Below, in pieces: positions 46,208 to 57,407 of a DNA stretch of 64,000 nt; the first letter of the stretch is position 1, and every line of letters starts with the position of its first letter. The position numbers and the translations under genes are program-made. The stretch lies in the NCBI GenBank assembly GCA_030844895.1, contig JAUTDX010000519.1, positions 53,024-117,023 on the forward strand, read 5' to 3'. Source of the DNA: Ambrosia x helenae. Taxonomy: Eukaryota; Streptophyta; Magnoliopsida; Asterales; Asteraceae. The notes beneath the pieces were generated by a model, which worked only from the letters and a program-made list of their open reading frames with translations, had not been told where the DNA came from and ran no database searches.

Positions 46208-48744
46208 CTACAGTTCCAACACCAGGTCTGGCACCAAAAAAATAAAAATAAATAAACAGTCTGTCAAATATAATAATATACTAAGATACTATAGCTTTAC
46301 TCAGACCACATAATACTTACAGTCTGCATCCGATTTGATCCAGCATTCCCTATTCCCATTTGAATCACTGGCACCGCATGTCATGTTGCTTTTTGTGTTG
46401 TTCGCATTCTTTTTAGACATATCCTTTTCTGGAAACATAGGGATGTTTTCCCCACACAGCATTTGGTTTCTTTTTTTATGTCCCTCAGCATTCGCGGAAG
46501 TGCAGCTCATCACAAACTTGGAACGGTTTTGAGATTTTGTCGTGCTTTCAGGATGGACTTTTCTTTGGAATATCTGTAGGATCTGCAAGTCTTACATTGA
46601 AGATTAGATAAAGAACTTAACTGAAAGTTTAACAGTTGATTTCATTGCATATGCAACTTATCTCAGACTGTCAAGTGATTAAAGGATTAAAGGAGTGCTT
46701 GCATTTGCTTTTTTGTTATTAGTTATCTGATTATTGCAACTTCTAAGTCGCGGTTATCAAATCTTAGTGTATGGATAAATAAATTTTGCTTCTGATTATC
46801 TAATTATTTAGGGGACTAATAAGTGGTTTTTCATTCTACTTTTAAATGGAATTACTTATACATTTTTAAGACATAACTTTAGAAACTTTTAATCACACTG
46901 CATTACAGCTTCATTTTTTTTTTCTTGAAGTGTCTTTTTTTTTGTCAATTATTTAATACTTCCTTAGATAACCACAACAATGCACTTTTGGTGGTGGTCC
47001 ATTTTTTTTTAATTAAACCTTTTTTTTAAGAGGCTCACTAAAGTAAATCGCGATTTTTGACATTTACCCTATATGATTATTATAGCTTCAAACAAACTAT
47101 AGAAGCAGATCCACACACTTTCTAAACTCATTTTACCAAGTGAAATAAGAGGTGACAACTTATGACACTACTCGAAACACAACAATAAACTTGACACGAA
47201 AATAATCAGGTTTTCGATTGCGTTGTCAGGTTGTACGGCAATCAAACGGGCCGACCCATTTAGAATTTGAACCAAAGAAAGTAAAAACATATAATTATAA
47301 ATTCAACACCAACCCCTTTACCACTACTGTATAACCCGTCGGCACATTTACAACCTGTCTAAACCGTATAAAACTTTATTACAACCCATTTACAACCTGC
47401 TGACCCATTTGACCCATTTAGATAAACGGTTTACATGGGTCGTCTGAAGGTTACATCATACATGGTTTAAAATGATTCTAGGTTAGTGTTGATGTCAAAA
47501 CATAAATATACATGTCATTTTTGGGTTCATCAATTTCAACCCAACCAGACACAATTTCTACCGGTACTGAAATATGCATACCTTATTCAGTTTCTTATCA
47601 GCTGAAGCAGAATCAATGGTTCCTCCAGAAGCTTTTTTTCCTTTAAGTATCTTTTTCATTAAGTGGACCGCAGACTTTTCGGTTTCTTTATCTTTCTCCT
47701 TCTGTTTTTCAACCCTGTTGCATTTACTTCCATTATTTTCTTCAGACAGTTTAGTTTTCTGAAACAACTCGCCTAGTGATGTCCTATGTTCTTTCTTTCC
47801 AGTAGTTGTTTCAGGCAGCCCAACAGTTGAACCAAACAGATAACCCTGAAGTGGGCAGGCAACCGACCCGTACTCACTTTCAGAAGCTTCTAGAGGCTTC
47901 CCACTAAGCGTAATAGTACTACCGTGGCTGCTTCTTCCGTTACTAACGTAACTGTTTCTCCCAGATGAATCATCTTCTTTCCCTTCAGCAATTAGCACTT
48001 TTTCCAGCTCATCATTAAAGAACTGCAGTTCATTTTCTGTTGCTTCGGTTTCTTTTTCCATTATGTATTCAACTGATGTCGAAAAGGTAGGTGTTGCAGG
48101 ATCACTAGTGACTGGATCGGTTCCAAGCGTCCCAATCGCTAAAAATCCATGAAAAAGTTCAGAAAGTGCTGCAGAGGATTCTTCCACCGTGTGTTCGTCA
48201 TCTGCACTCACTGCTTCTAGACACGCAAACGATCGTCGAATCTGGTTTTCTCTTGACTTGTTGGACTGTTTAGTGTAATAGTTTGACTTAGGATAATAGT
48301 CAAAGTCATCAAGTGATGGTTGGCCCATTAGACAAGTGCATGGGTTCCCTGCAAATAAACAGTTAGATAAGTTTTCTATAACAACTTACTAAATCAAAAA
48401 ATATGTAACAGAATAATTAACTTATATGTTCATTTGTGATCATTTCATGCCATACCCAGTGGCAGATATAGAAATGTTTTTCAGTAGTAACGTTTTTCAT
48501 TTTTTTCATTTTAGTAGCAACGTTTTCCAAATTTCGTAAAAAAAAAAACAAAATTTCCACTAATTTTCCACTACGCGCGCGAAGTTGAGCCTAACCTGTA
48601 GTAAATTCTTTTAACGGCTCTCCATTTCGAAACTTGCGGTGCATCCAATCAAGCAACTGTTATGTAAACATGCAAAGCATATGAGTAACAAAAGGTGTTA
48701 CATTGTATTGATGAAACTTAAACAAAATCAAAACTTACCTTCAT
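46208..48744 (-). CDS. LAZY1: LAZY1 gravitropism protein, complete, 5 exons (371 aa)
   Basis: Exons (minus): 48744-48739, 48656-48596, 48348-47582, 46582-46321, 46227-46208, totalling 1116 nt, all GT-AG and in phase. The six-base first exon (ATGAAG) joins LLDWMHRKFRNGEPLKEF, the LAZY1 N-terminal signature. Then come TGNPCTCLMGQPSLDDFDYY and ESSAALSELFHGFLAIGTLG, later GKKEHRTSLGELFQKTK, a basic segment HLMKKILKGKK (possible nuclear signal), FQRKVHPES, SDSNGNRECWIKSDAD and the C-terminal YLVLEL, an EAR-like motif conserved in LAZY1. The protein acts in shoot gravitropism, at the plasma membrane and nucleus, directing asymmetric auxin flow and branch angle. No lesion seen. Intron 2 holds a MITE remnant abutting the donor of exon 2. 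Confidence 0.94.
48457..48590. mobile_element. Truncated hAT-type MITE in LAZY1 intron 2
   Basis: cagtggcagatatag followed by ttcagtagtaacgtttttca and tttccactacgcgcgcgaag matches the MITE at 21537-21701. Its right third is missing and it ends next to the exon 2 donor (48595). Confidence 0.75.
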
Positions 48745-49989
48745 CTTTTTAGTTGTTACTCACTCAACTTCTGACAAGAATGAAGAAGAAAAAAATGGTT
48801 TCGTATGTTAATATGATGTGTTGAAGGTCAATTTTAATTGCTGGTGAATACAAACATGAAGAAAATAACAAACATTTGGTTGTATACTTGTGTAAAGATC
48901 ACATTATTGGCCCATTGGTCAGTAATCTTTGGGCCAACAAGCTGTTTTATGTTTGCATACATCTTCCATGTGCCATAAGCTTTAACTATCCAACATTTTC
49001 AGTTCACTTTTTCTGTTTATTATTCATGTTGTATACCAAATTTGCCTAATCCTGAATATGATTGAGATGTGATACATGATTCACCTATGGTTTATTATTG
49101 CATACTAAAATGGACCTTCACTATGTCTGCTGACACGTTATAGTTTGAACGTGACCAACATTTTATCACCAAGGTACGATTAGATATGTAGATAGTGTTA
49201 ACTGTTATGTGCTTACTCGTATATGAAACTGATCCTAGACTTAACAAATTAGTATTTGTAGCAACCGAATAATGACAAACGAGTAAAGTTAAAATGGGTA
49301 TAACTTTTAACATGCCTAAAGTTACAAGGCCTGTAAAATATGGACGAAAATGGCATAATGGCCCAAACGTTGTCACAAATGGTCGGTCATACATGGTTTG
49401 CGACTCTTAGATCCAAAATCTGTCATCTAGGGTTCTCATTTCTCAGAAATTTAATGACTTTAATTTCTTATAAAGCTTCCGCTCTACATAAAAAAATAGA
49501 GGAATATCGACCTTTTTTTTCAATAGATCTACTTATGGCGGGTTTAGGTGTGTCTACTATTACATGAAATGCTACTTGCTTTAATCCTTCTAGTCCAAAA
49601 CAAATGGGAGCAAGTGTTTGTTTTTACTTGTAATGGTTTAGTTAATGGTCATATTAAGCATGGTCCCCCATATATGCATGATTATTTACGACTAATAGGA
49701 TTGGAAAATAGAAAATAATTCAATGTGCATGAACATAATATCTAGTTTGGCTATAAACCTAATAGCTTATGTCTTCAATCATCATGTAACCATTAGGTGA
49801 CAAGTGCACTTATCTATGGTATTAAATAACAAAAGAGTTGATTAGACATTTAGACCTATTGTGATCTAGAGATATTTATGTCTATCCTTCTTTTTTAGAA
49901 ATCTAGGATACAATGTTTTGACATCTAGTGACACTTTCACAAGGGAAAGATTTCAGTCAGAGATGGCCGGGTTAGATTGGTATATTTAG
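48745..49989 (-). promoter_or_regulatory. LAZY1 upstream region
   Basis: 5' UTR just right of 48744, then AT-rich intergenic DNA to 49989 with no recognised gene or repeat. Regulatory sites could not be pinpointed. Confidence 0.4.
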
Positions 49990-52303
49990 GCATCTCTTAT
50001 TTGCACCTCCTTCAAACTTATTTGCACCTGTCTACAGCTTGTAGAGACCTCTACGAGCTGTAGAGATGTGGTCCCTGATTGCCAATCATTGATAATCATT
50101 TAATGACACCTCTACTGCTTGTAGAGGCCTCTACGAGCAGTAGAGTTTCACTTGAATTGTTTTCCCTTCGTTTTGGATGGCATGATGAACAAATATTACA
50201 AAAATAATTTTTATTATTATTAATTTAAATTATTACTATTATTTAAAAAAAATAACAATGTGTGTTCTTCTACAACTCGTTGCACATTTAGTTTTGACTT
50301 TTTTATGTGTAAGCGGTTTTTTATTTCAGTTGTCGTCTCGATAAACGTGTAAGCATATAACAAACATTTATATAAATAAACAGACAAATATAAGCAAGCA
50401 TTTCCAAACATAATATACGAAAATATAATAATAACATAATGTAAATAAGTGTACTAGCATACATCATATCAAAATAACACTACTGAGGGGGCGTCTGCTG
50501 CGTGGTGTCAACAGGCGGCGGCGGCGGCGGCTGCAGCGAAGACGATCCAGGCTCCTGGGAGGACGACCCAGGCTGCTGGGAGGACGTCCCGGCATGGGTG
50601 CCTGCACCAGGCAGTGATAAAGGTCCCAAACCGTCACGCGCACGCCTCTCCTGCTCGCTCGCAAACAACACACTGAGAGCCTTATCCATTCCCTGCCGCC
50701 ACTGACGCGCTGCCGCAGCCTCATCCGCCATCTGCTGCCGCCACTGACGCACCTCATCTGCCATCTGCTGCCGCCACTGACGTGCCGCCACAGCCTCATC
50801 CGCCATCACCCGTAGCTGCTCTGCGAGCGTAGACGGCAACCTCAACCCCCGAAAAACGCGTGCTGGATTCTGCCGGTCCTGAGGATCGGGCACGGGCCCT
50901 GGGATCTCCACCTCTTCACCGCCCTCCACCTCCGGCTCTGCCACGTCCACCATCTCTACCTCAATATGCCCCTCGTTAAGACCGCGATGTACCAAAGGTT
51001 GTGGCACATACTCCGGTTCACCATGCTTCGTAACCATATAATATGAATACGTGGGTGGCGCTTCCTCGTCATTTTCTTTTCCACCATCTGCATATGTCTC
51101 ATTGATTCCAGATCTAACGGTCTGCAACACAGAATTATAATATTATTAATAACAATAAAATAATAATAAATAAATAAATAAATAAATAACGGCATTACTT
51201 AGGCGGCATGTAGTGTCCCTCTAATGGCCCACCATCGGTGGTATACTCTTGGTATCGTAGACCATCGACTCTCTGCGCTAAGGCACAGATAATCCCCCGT
51301 AGGCTATCGCCGAATTCTCCGCCTTGTGCGAGAGCGACACAAACAGCTCGGCGAGGCAAACATGCATAGCAACCGGCCTGTCCCTCATCATGCAATAAAG
51401 AAAAAAAAGATCGAGCTGGTTGACCTTGTCGTTACTAGACCCCCGCGCCGTGATAGAGAAAGAAAGGCACCTGAGTTGTTTCAAACGAAATATCCGGGTT
51501 CGGTTCCTCGCTAGAGTCACCTGCCTCGTGTGCGTATCGTGGAGCGCTTGAAGGCACGTAACATGACTCCGGTTCTTCTACATACTCCCCGTTTAAATCG
51601 GGTAGCTGTGGTTGTTCATTCAAATCCGGTAGAGCTGTTTTCCCGGATATAACCTCTGGCTCACCATGCTCACTATCGCTTTCCAGGACGCAACATACGT
51701 CAAACCATTCACCCGAAGACATTGTGTTACGAACTGGTTGGCCGGATGGTATTTTCGCCGAGAAATTCCGGAACCGTCGGAGAAAAAAAATTGAAATTTT
51801 GAGGTTTGGACTGAAAATCGTGCATGGTTGATGGTTTAAAGTGCTGAAAGAAAACTCTACCAGTCGTAGAGGTCTCTACTGGTTGTAGAGTATGCATATA
51901 AATGCTCACAACAACCAGACCTCTGCAGCTCGTAGAGGTCTCTACTGGCTGCAGAGGGGTGATTTCACTCGCAGAGGCCTCTACTGGTCGTATAGGTTTT
52001 AAATACATCTCTACTGCTCGTAGAGGTCTCTACGAGTCGTAGAGCTGACTGACACACCTGTACACACGCTGAGCATTGAATGTTCTGTGGGCCTCCATCT
52101 CTACAGCTCGTAGAGGCCTCTACGAGCTGTAGTAGGGTTAGGTTTTTAGGGCAACAAAGCTCTACCACTCGTAGAGGCCTCTACCAGTAGTAGAGCTTTG
52201 TGTTTTCCAATGATCTGACACCTCTACTGCTCGTAGAGGCCTCTACGAGCAGTAGAGATGTCTAAAACCCTAAAAACACCTCCGGTGTAAATAACATCAC
52301 CCT
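49990..52303. mobile_element. Unclassified DNA element with nine 36-bp palindromes
   Basis: Nine copies (one a half) of a palindrome of the form CTCTAC-NNN-CGTAGAGG / CCTCTACG-NNN-GTAGAG. They lie at 50031-50064, 50110-50145, 51855-51890, 51920-51957, 51970-51996, 52009-52044, 52099-52134, 52160-52195 and 52222-52257. Two lie left and seven right of a degenerate reading frame. The outer edges gcatctcttatttgcacc (49990) and ggtgtaaataacatcac (52284) form an imperfect inverted repeat. The layout recalls the subterminal repeats of CACTA or MULE elements, but no CACTA end or target duplication was found. Confidence 0.6.
50480..51722 (-). pseudogene. Degenerate transposon-type protein inside the palindrome element
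   Basis: The first segment 51722-51471 (84 codons, ending at a GT) has PDLNEQPQLPDLNGEYV, two DLN motifs of which one fits DLNxxP. The middle, 51440-51195, reads DLFFLYCMMRDRPVAMHVCL and AELFVSLSHKAENSAIAYGG. After one missing G in a G-run it continues IICALAQRVDGLRYQEY and then GHYMPPK. This resembles the plant putative transposon protein / retroelement ORF1 family. The last segment, 51119-50480, is acidic, then has three 17-18 residue repeats (ADEAVAARQWRQQM type) and a Ser/Gln/Pro-rich tail. The frame break in the middle makes an intact product unlikely. Function unknown. Confidence 0.5.
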
Positions 52304-53043
52304 ATAAAATATATTAACTTCCGTTCACCTATTACCTCGACTTGCACATCGTATGGATTTGTTGCGCTCGTTAGTCTTTTTGGTCTCATGCCTTCGGGCT
52401 TACAATCATAAAGTGTGTTCATTCACTTGTACGGTATTTAGAAAAAGAAAAGACTATTTTCATGAATAAAACTTGTGACTTCATGGTGACATAGGAAAAG
52501 CAAAAGTCAAATAAAAATAGAGGTGATCTAGAAGGGCCCTAGAACGTGAACGAAAATTGATCGGTGATACTTTAATTATAAGCTCATGTAAACTCAAGTG
52601 TCACATTTGTTGGTTTATGTATGGAAAGATTTAAAGGACATGAATGATATGATAAGCTAACTACCATCATGGCCTATGTTTGTCACCTATTATATGACTC
52701 ATATACATATTGCACAATAAAGCGTCGTTCATAGACCCACCTTTAATGGGTTGGGACAACATTACTAAGGTGGCCGACTTCAACCCTCTCTTTTTTTAGT
52801 GTAAAATAAGTGAAGTGCTTAAAATGAATTTATCATTACTTAAAAATGAGTCTTAGGACGAATCAATCACGCGTTCCATATATAAAACTTGTGAACATCG
52901 ATCTGATGAAATATTCACGCAAACAGGCATGAACAAAAACGAGCATATGTACGTTGATTTGTATAGAGACATAATATTCACTTCGCCACACATGAAACCT
53001 ACCATTATATATGGCAACCTATTACAAGATTTATCAATTACAT
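52304..53043. other. Intergenic, nothing recognised
   Basis: No gene, bounded repeat or element end seen. Confidence 0.4.
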
Positions 53044-53345
53044 TGAGGGGCTGTTTGGTAAGCCTCTTAATGAGGTTTTAAACCATTTAGCGCTGTATGA
53101 TTCACCATTCAGCGTGTTTGTTTCAGCTTCTGAATGGAATGGTTAAGGCTGAACCATTAAGACTTGAGATGTAGTTGAACCATTAAGCACTAAACTAGGT
53201 TGAATGTTAATAATGTCGTCCTACCAATGTGGGACAAGAAAACTAACCATTAAGATGTCAAACTTAATAATTCAGCAGTTAACCATTCAGACCCCTTAAT
53301 CATTCAGATCTCTTAATGATTTAGCACTTAATGAACAGCCCCTGA
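53044..53345. mobile_element. PIF/Harbinger-type MITE, 296 bp (GGGGCTGTTTGG family)
   Basis: TGA duplications at 53044-53046 and 53343-53345. The ends are ggggctgtttgg and gaacagcccc. Shares the ccaatgtgggacaaga interior with the copy at 21244. Confidence 0.85.
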
Positions 53346-54859
53346 GTGTTCAGAAATCTAATCTGAAAGAACATCGGTATTCACAATGATAAGATTCGTT
53401 TAAAGCGCAAGAATAATAAGAAAACATAATAATATAACAAATCTAACTTGATGTATGCGAATGGACTAAGATAACATCCGAATAGGTCACTTAAACTTTT
53501 AATGATTTTAATTTTTTACCAAGTTTTTAATTACATATAGCTATTCATGTAATTGTAGAAATAGAGTTTACGGCCGACGTTGTGTGATGCCCACATACTC
53601 CCTCCATTGTGACGACAATCATATTCTTTCAAAAACCATTAAATTTCAACACGATAATTGACGACGCTAAAGATAGAAAACGGTTAGGACTTTATTACAA
53701 AGAAAGGGAAATAAGAATAGTAACCGATAGATAACCCGTTGAGTGGGTAAAACTCAAAGAAAATAGAAAGGAACCAGATTAGAAAATAGAGAGAGATTCA
53801 AACTAATTCATATTTCATTCATGCCTTCATCAACATCCAACAAACCTATTTAAGGAATTATAATGCAAATAACTAGGAACTCTACTAGAGAACATGGGTA
53901 GTGTGGTATCCCATGACCCCTTATATTATGACCATTAAACATAAGGAAATTGAAACAACTTAAACAAACACATAACACCCCCACATGCAAGCAAACAGAA
54001 GACCCCCATGACTCGGATGTAACCGGGCACATATCAATAATCTAGAGTTAATCTTGCATTGGTAGCCCAATACACAAAAGAGCTTAATATAAAACATAAG
54101 TTATTATGCTACCACATACTCATCCAAATATTAACATTGTCAAATATTATTTTATCTAACAGGTTTTGAAGAATTATACGTCAATGCACTTTATAAAACT
54201 TTTCACATATATATTTTACTTAATTTATTACTATTTTAACTTATAGAGAATGTATAAACCGAGTCCAATCATTTATAAATAAATGGATCAAAGCTGTGGT
54301 TTGTGACTTGCCACCTCTACCTAATACATTCAACTACTCGATTTGGTTATTGTCTACAGTGATGATTAGATTACTTGAAACACCTAAGAAACATTATCTT
54401 TGTTATTTTTTATTACAACATATTTATAAAATTGTCTTGTTAAACGTCGTATGAAGAGTACACTAGTTTTTCCGTCAATAACTTGATTAGAAATCATATA
54501 TGATATTTGTATAAATGATGAATGATGATGTATGGTGTTTTAGGCTAGAGGGATCACTCTCATCACCAGTGACGGACCCAAAAATTGTTTTGACAGGGTG
54601 TGATAGGGGAGTTTAATCAAACTTTTAACCGGTGCGATCGGGGTTTTAGGCTACAAATTACACTAATTTTTTTCTTTTGAGATAAATTTATTTGGTTCGC
54701 CTAGATTAGTAAGAACCTTCAACCTACACATTTTTTTTAATTTGAAGCTGACACTTTTATGCTTGAACCCTACGTTTGGTTTTTTTTAAGTGTTGTGCTG
54801 TGTGTTATTCATATATATTTTTTTGTTAAAATTTGGTAAATTTATACAGTGAAAAAACG
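53346..54859. other. Intergenic
   Basis: No gene. Near 54570 agtgacggaccc resembles the edge of the 21537-type hAT MITE, but no partner end was seen. Confidence 0.4.
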
Positions 54860-56936
54860 TTCTTAAAACAAAACAAGAATTCCGGTGGATCGAAGAATTC
54901 TGATGGATGGAACACTGTTGCGGTAAGCGATTCTGAGGATGACGCTTTGATATTATGTGTTGAAAGCAATGTGGAATTCTAGGTCATGGATTCTGGTGCA
55001 TCATTCCATGCTACCCATATCAATGATGGCATGCGGAATGTTAAAAAGGGCGATTTTGGCAAGGTTAGGCTAGGAAACAGTGAAATTCTTGATGTGACTG
55101 GCATGAGAGATTTGGATCTGGTTACTACTTTGGGCACTACTTGGACTTTATGTAACATCAGGGTTATTCAAAGGCTTGAAACGAAGTTGATCTCCGTTGG
55201 GCAATTGGACAAACAAGGTTTAAACGTTAAGTTTGGTAGTGGAAAGTGGAAGGTAGTTAAAGGTAATCTCGTCGTTGCTAGCGGTTTCAAGAAGGGGTCG
55301 TTATATATGGTACTTGTTTCGTCTGGGGAAGTGACCGCACCTGTTAAGATGAACGCCAAACCCGGGCTCGCTGGTTCGATAGTTAAACGAGTCTAGTTTG
55401 CAGAAAAGGACTCTGGGGCTTCAGGTATTCCGCTTGAGCGTATTCGGAGGTCTGAACGGGGGATTTTTGTAGCAGTGGGAGCACGAGGAGTGTTCCGACA
55501 TCGTCTGGAAATCAACGTTGGGTTCAGAAGACCAGGTTTCCAAATGAAATCTCTCCAAAGAAGTTTCTGCTAGTGGGAGTGGTCCTTTGAGAATCCTCGT
55601 ATCTGATGGTTTGTGTATATGGGAATCAGTTGGGATTGAGGATGTGAAAACGGGGTCTTTTGAGACCGGGTTGGAGCCATATGGGGCTTCAACGGGCTTT
55701 TCTGTTTACTGATGATGATTGGCCAGCTATAACTAGAGGTGTACAAAATCGGGGTTTTTGAATACCCGGGTTCGGTTATGTACCCGGGTTTGGGTATGAC
55801 CGGGTAGGGTATAACCGGGTATTACGAAATAATCGGGTCGGGTTCGGGTAGGGTATTTTCGTGAAAAGTCATACCCTATATACCAGGTTCAGGTCGGGTT
55901 CGGGTTTTCAATACCCGGTTTCGGGTATACCCATTTTCGGCTACTAGATACCTATTTTTCAAGTAAGCGTGTGAATTTCCGACACGACCCGAAAACACAA
56001 CCCGAACCTAACACGAAATTAGCGGGTTTAGGTTTAGTCTAAATGGGTTCGGGTCAAACCTGCGAACCCGTTTAGATAAACGGGTCGGGTTCGGGTCAAC
56101 TCGGGCGTGTTGGTTATACTATATATTGTTTTTTTTTAAAATATGTTTTATGTTATAAATTAAATTGGTTAGGTATTTTATGCTACACTTATAACTTAAA
56201 AAAGAAATTGGTATGAGATTTTATAAATAAAACATAAATGTTTTATATGTATTTGTGTTTTTTGTAGTAAAATTTTAATTTTAATACATTAGTTTGCGAA
56301 AATACCCTACGGGTAGGGTCGGGTTCGGGTATTAAATAACCGGGTTTTAGGGTAGGGTCGGGTTCGGGTATTAAATAACCGGGTTTTAAAATACCCGGGT
56401 TCGGGTATTTTTTTTGGGTTCGGGTTCGGGTATTTTGTACACCTCTAGCTATAACTAGGTTGATTGGGGATACATGGTTTGAAGTTTGGTTTGTTCTTGG
56501 AGCTGGACCTGGAAGACTTTTGTTCCTGTGTGTATTTGAAGTTTACTGATTACTGAAGACATGGATTGCTTTGTGCTTGTTGGCAGACTTGGAGTTTATC
56601 ACAAGACCTTCAAGTGGGAGATTGTTGGGTGTGAAGTCATTGGGCTAGTTATTGCTATTGGGCTTATTTTATTTGATGTTTAGGAAGCCCGTTATGCTTT
56701 TGTTGTTCACCAAGCCTAAAGCCTAGTTAGTCTCTATATATATTTTTGTCTATGTAATTGTAAAACTGGTCAGAGCTTAATAATATATCCCTAGTTGCAG
56801 CCCGTGGACGTAGGTTTCCCACTGGAACCAAACCACGTAAAATTCTCGTGTTCGTGTGTCGTGCTTTATATTTTCTCGGTTGTTATTGCGTGTGCGTTGT
56901 GAATCGGTTATTCCGCTGTGCCACTTAATCCTAACA
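54860..56936 (+). mobile_element. Ty1/copia retrotransposon remnant with 3' LTR
   Basis: 54986-55396 encodes the copia protease region: MDSGASFHATHINDGMRNVK with the catalytic DSGA, then LETKLISVGQLDKQGLNVKF. A stop just before it breaks gag-pol. Integrase, reverse transcriptase and RNase H are missing, with only degenerate sequence to 56610. A polypurine tract aagtgggaga precedes the 3' LTR 56623-56936 (314 bp, TGTTGGG...CCTAACA). No 5' LTR was found. A hAT MITE is nested at 55734-56447. Confidence 0.85.
55726..56455. mobile_element. hAT-type MITE, 714 bp, nested in the copia remnant
   Basis: Target duplication GCTATAAC at 55726-55733 and 56448-56455. The ends are tagaggtgtacaaaat and attttgtacacctcta. 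It is dominated by cgggttcgggta repeats. The central part (55960-56290) has its own aacccgac/gtcgggtt palindromic blocks and may be a second nested element. Confidence 0.92.
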
Positions 56937-57407
56937 CGGTTTACATCCAGAAAAAAAGGCCTATGCACACCTCTATATATAGATAGACCATTGCTTATAA
57001 CATGGTTAGTGAAATGCTAGCAACAAAAGATATATAGACTAATGAACACACTATTAACTAGTACAATGAGGACAATTACAAATGGAACCTAATCTAATTA
57101 TAACTTCTAACTAAGATATTTACCTAATCCTAACTAAAACATTATATCTAACCTAACTAGGTTGATATATACCTATGCTTTCGCAAACAATAAAGTGGTA
57201 ATGTTGCCAAGATCTTTAGGTAACCACAAATAAGTTCAAGTCGCTTCAACATAACCTAGTTTAATAATAACATGTGCAAATGATGATAGTACATACAAGA
57301 TTGCATGTCTTAAGAAACATGAAACTCGCATAATAACAAAAGAGTTAGATTTTATTCAGACTCAATATTAGACAATTACAATAACAATTCTATTCCTTAC
57401 AAAACGT
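56937..57407. other. Intergenic and 3' UTR of the dehydrogenase-like gene
   Basis: No gene. The right end should contain the 3' UTR of the minus-strand gene. Confidence 0.4.

Noticed and set aside
50031..52257. CRISPR-like repeated palindromes
   Set aside because: Spacing is irregular, arms differ between copies, the DNA is plant nuclear and no cas-like gene is present. They are hairpin repeats of an element.
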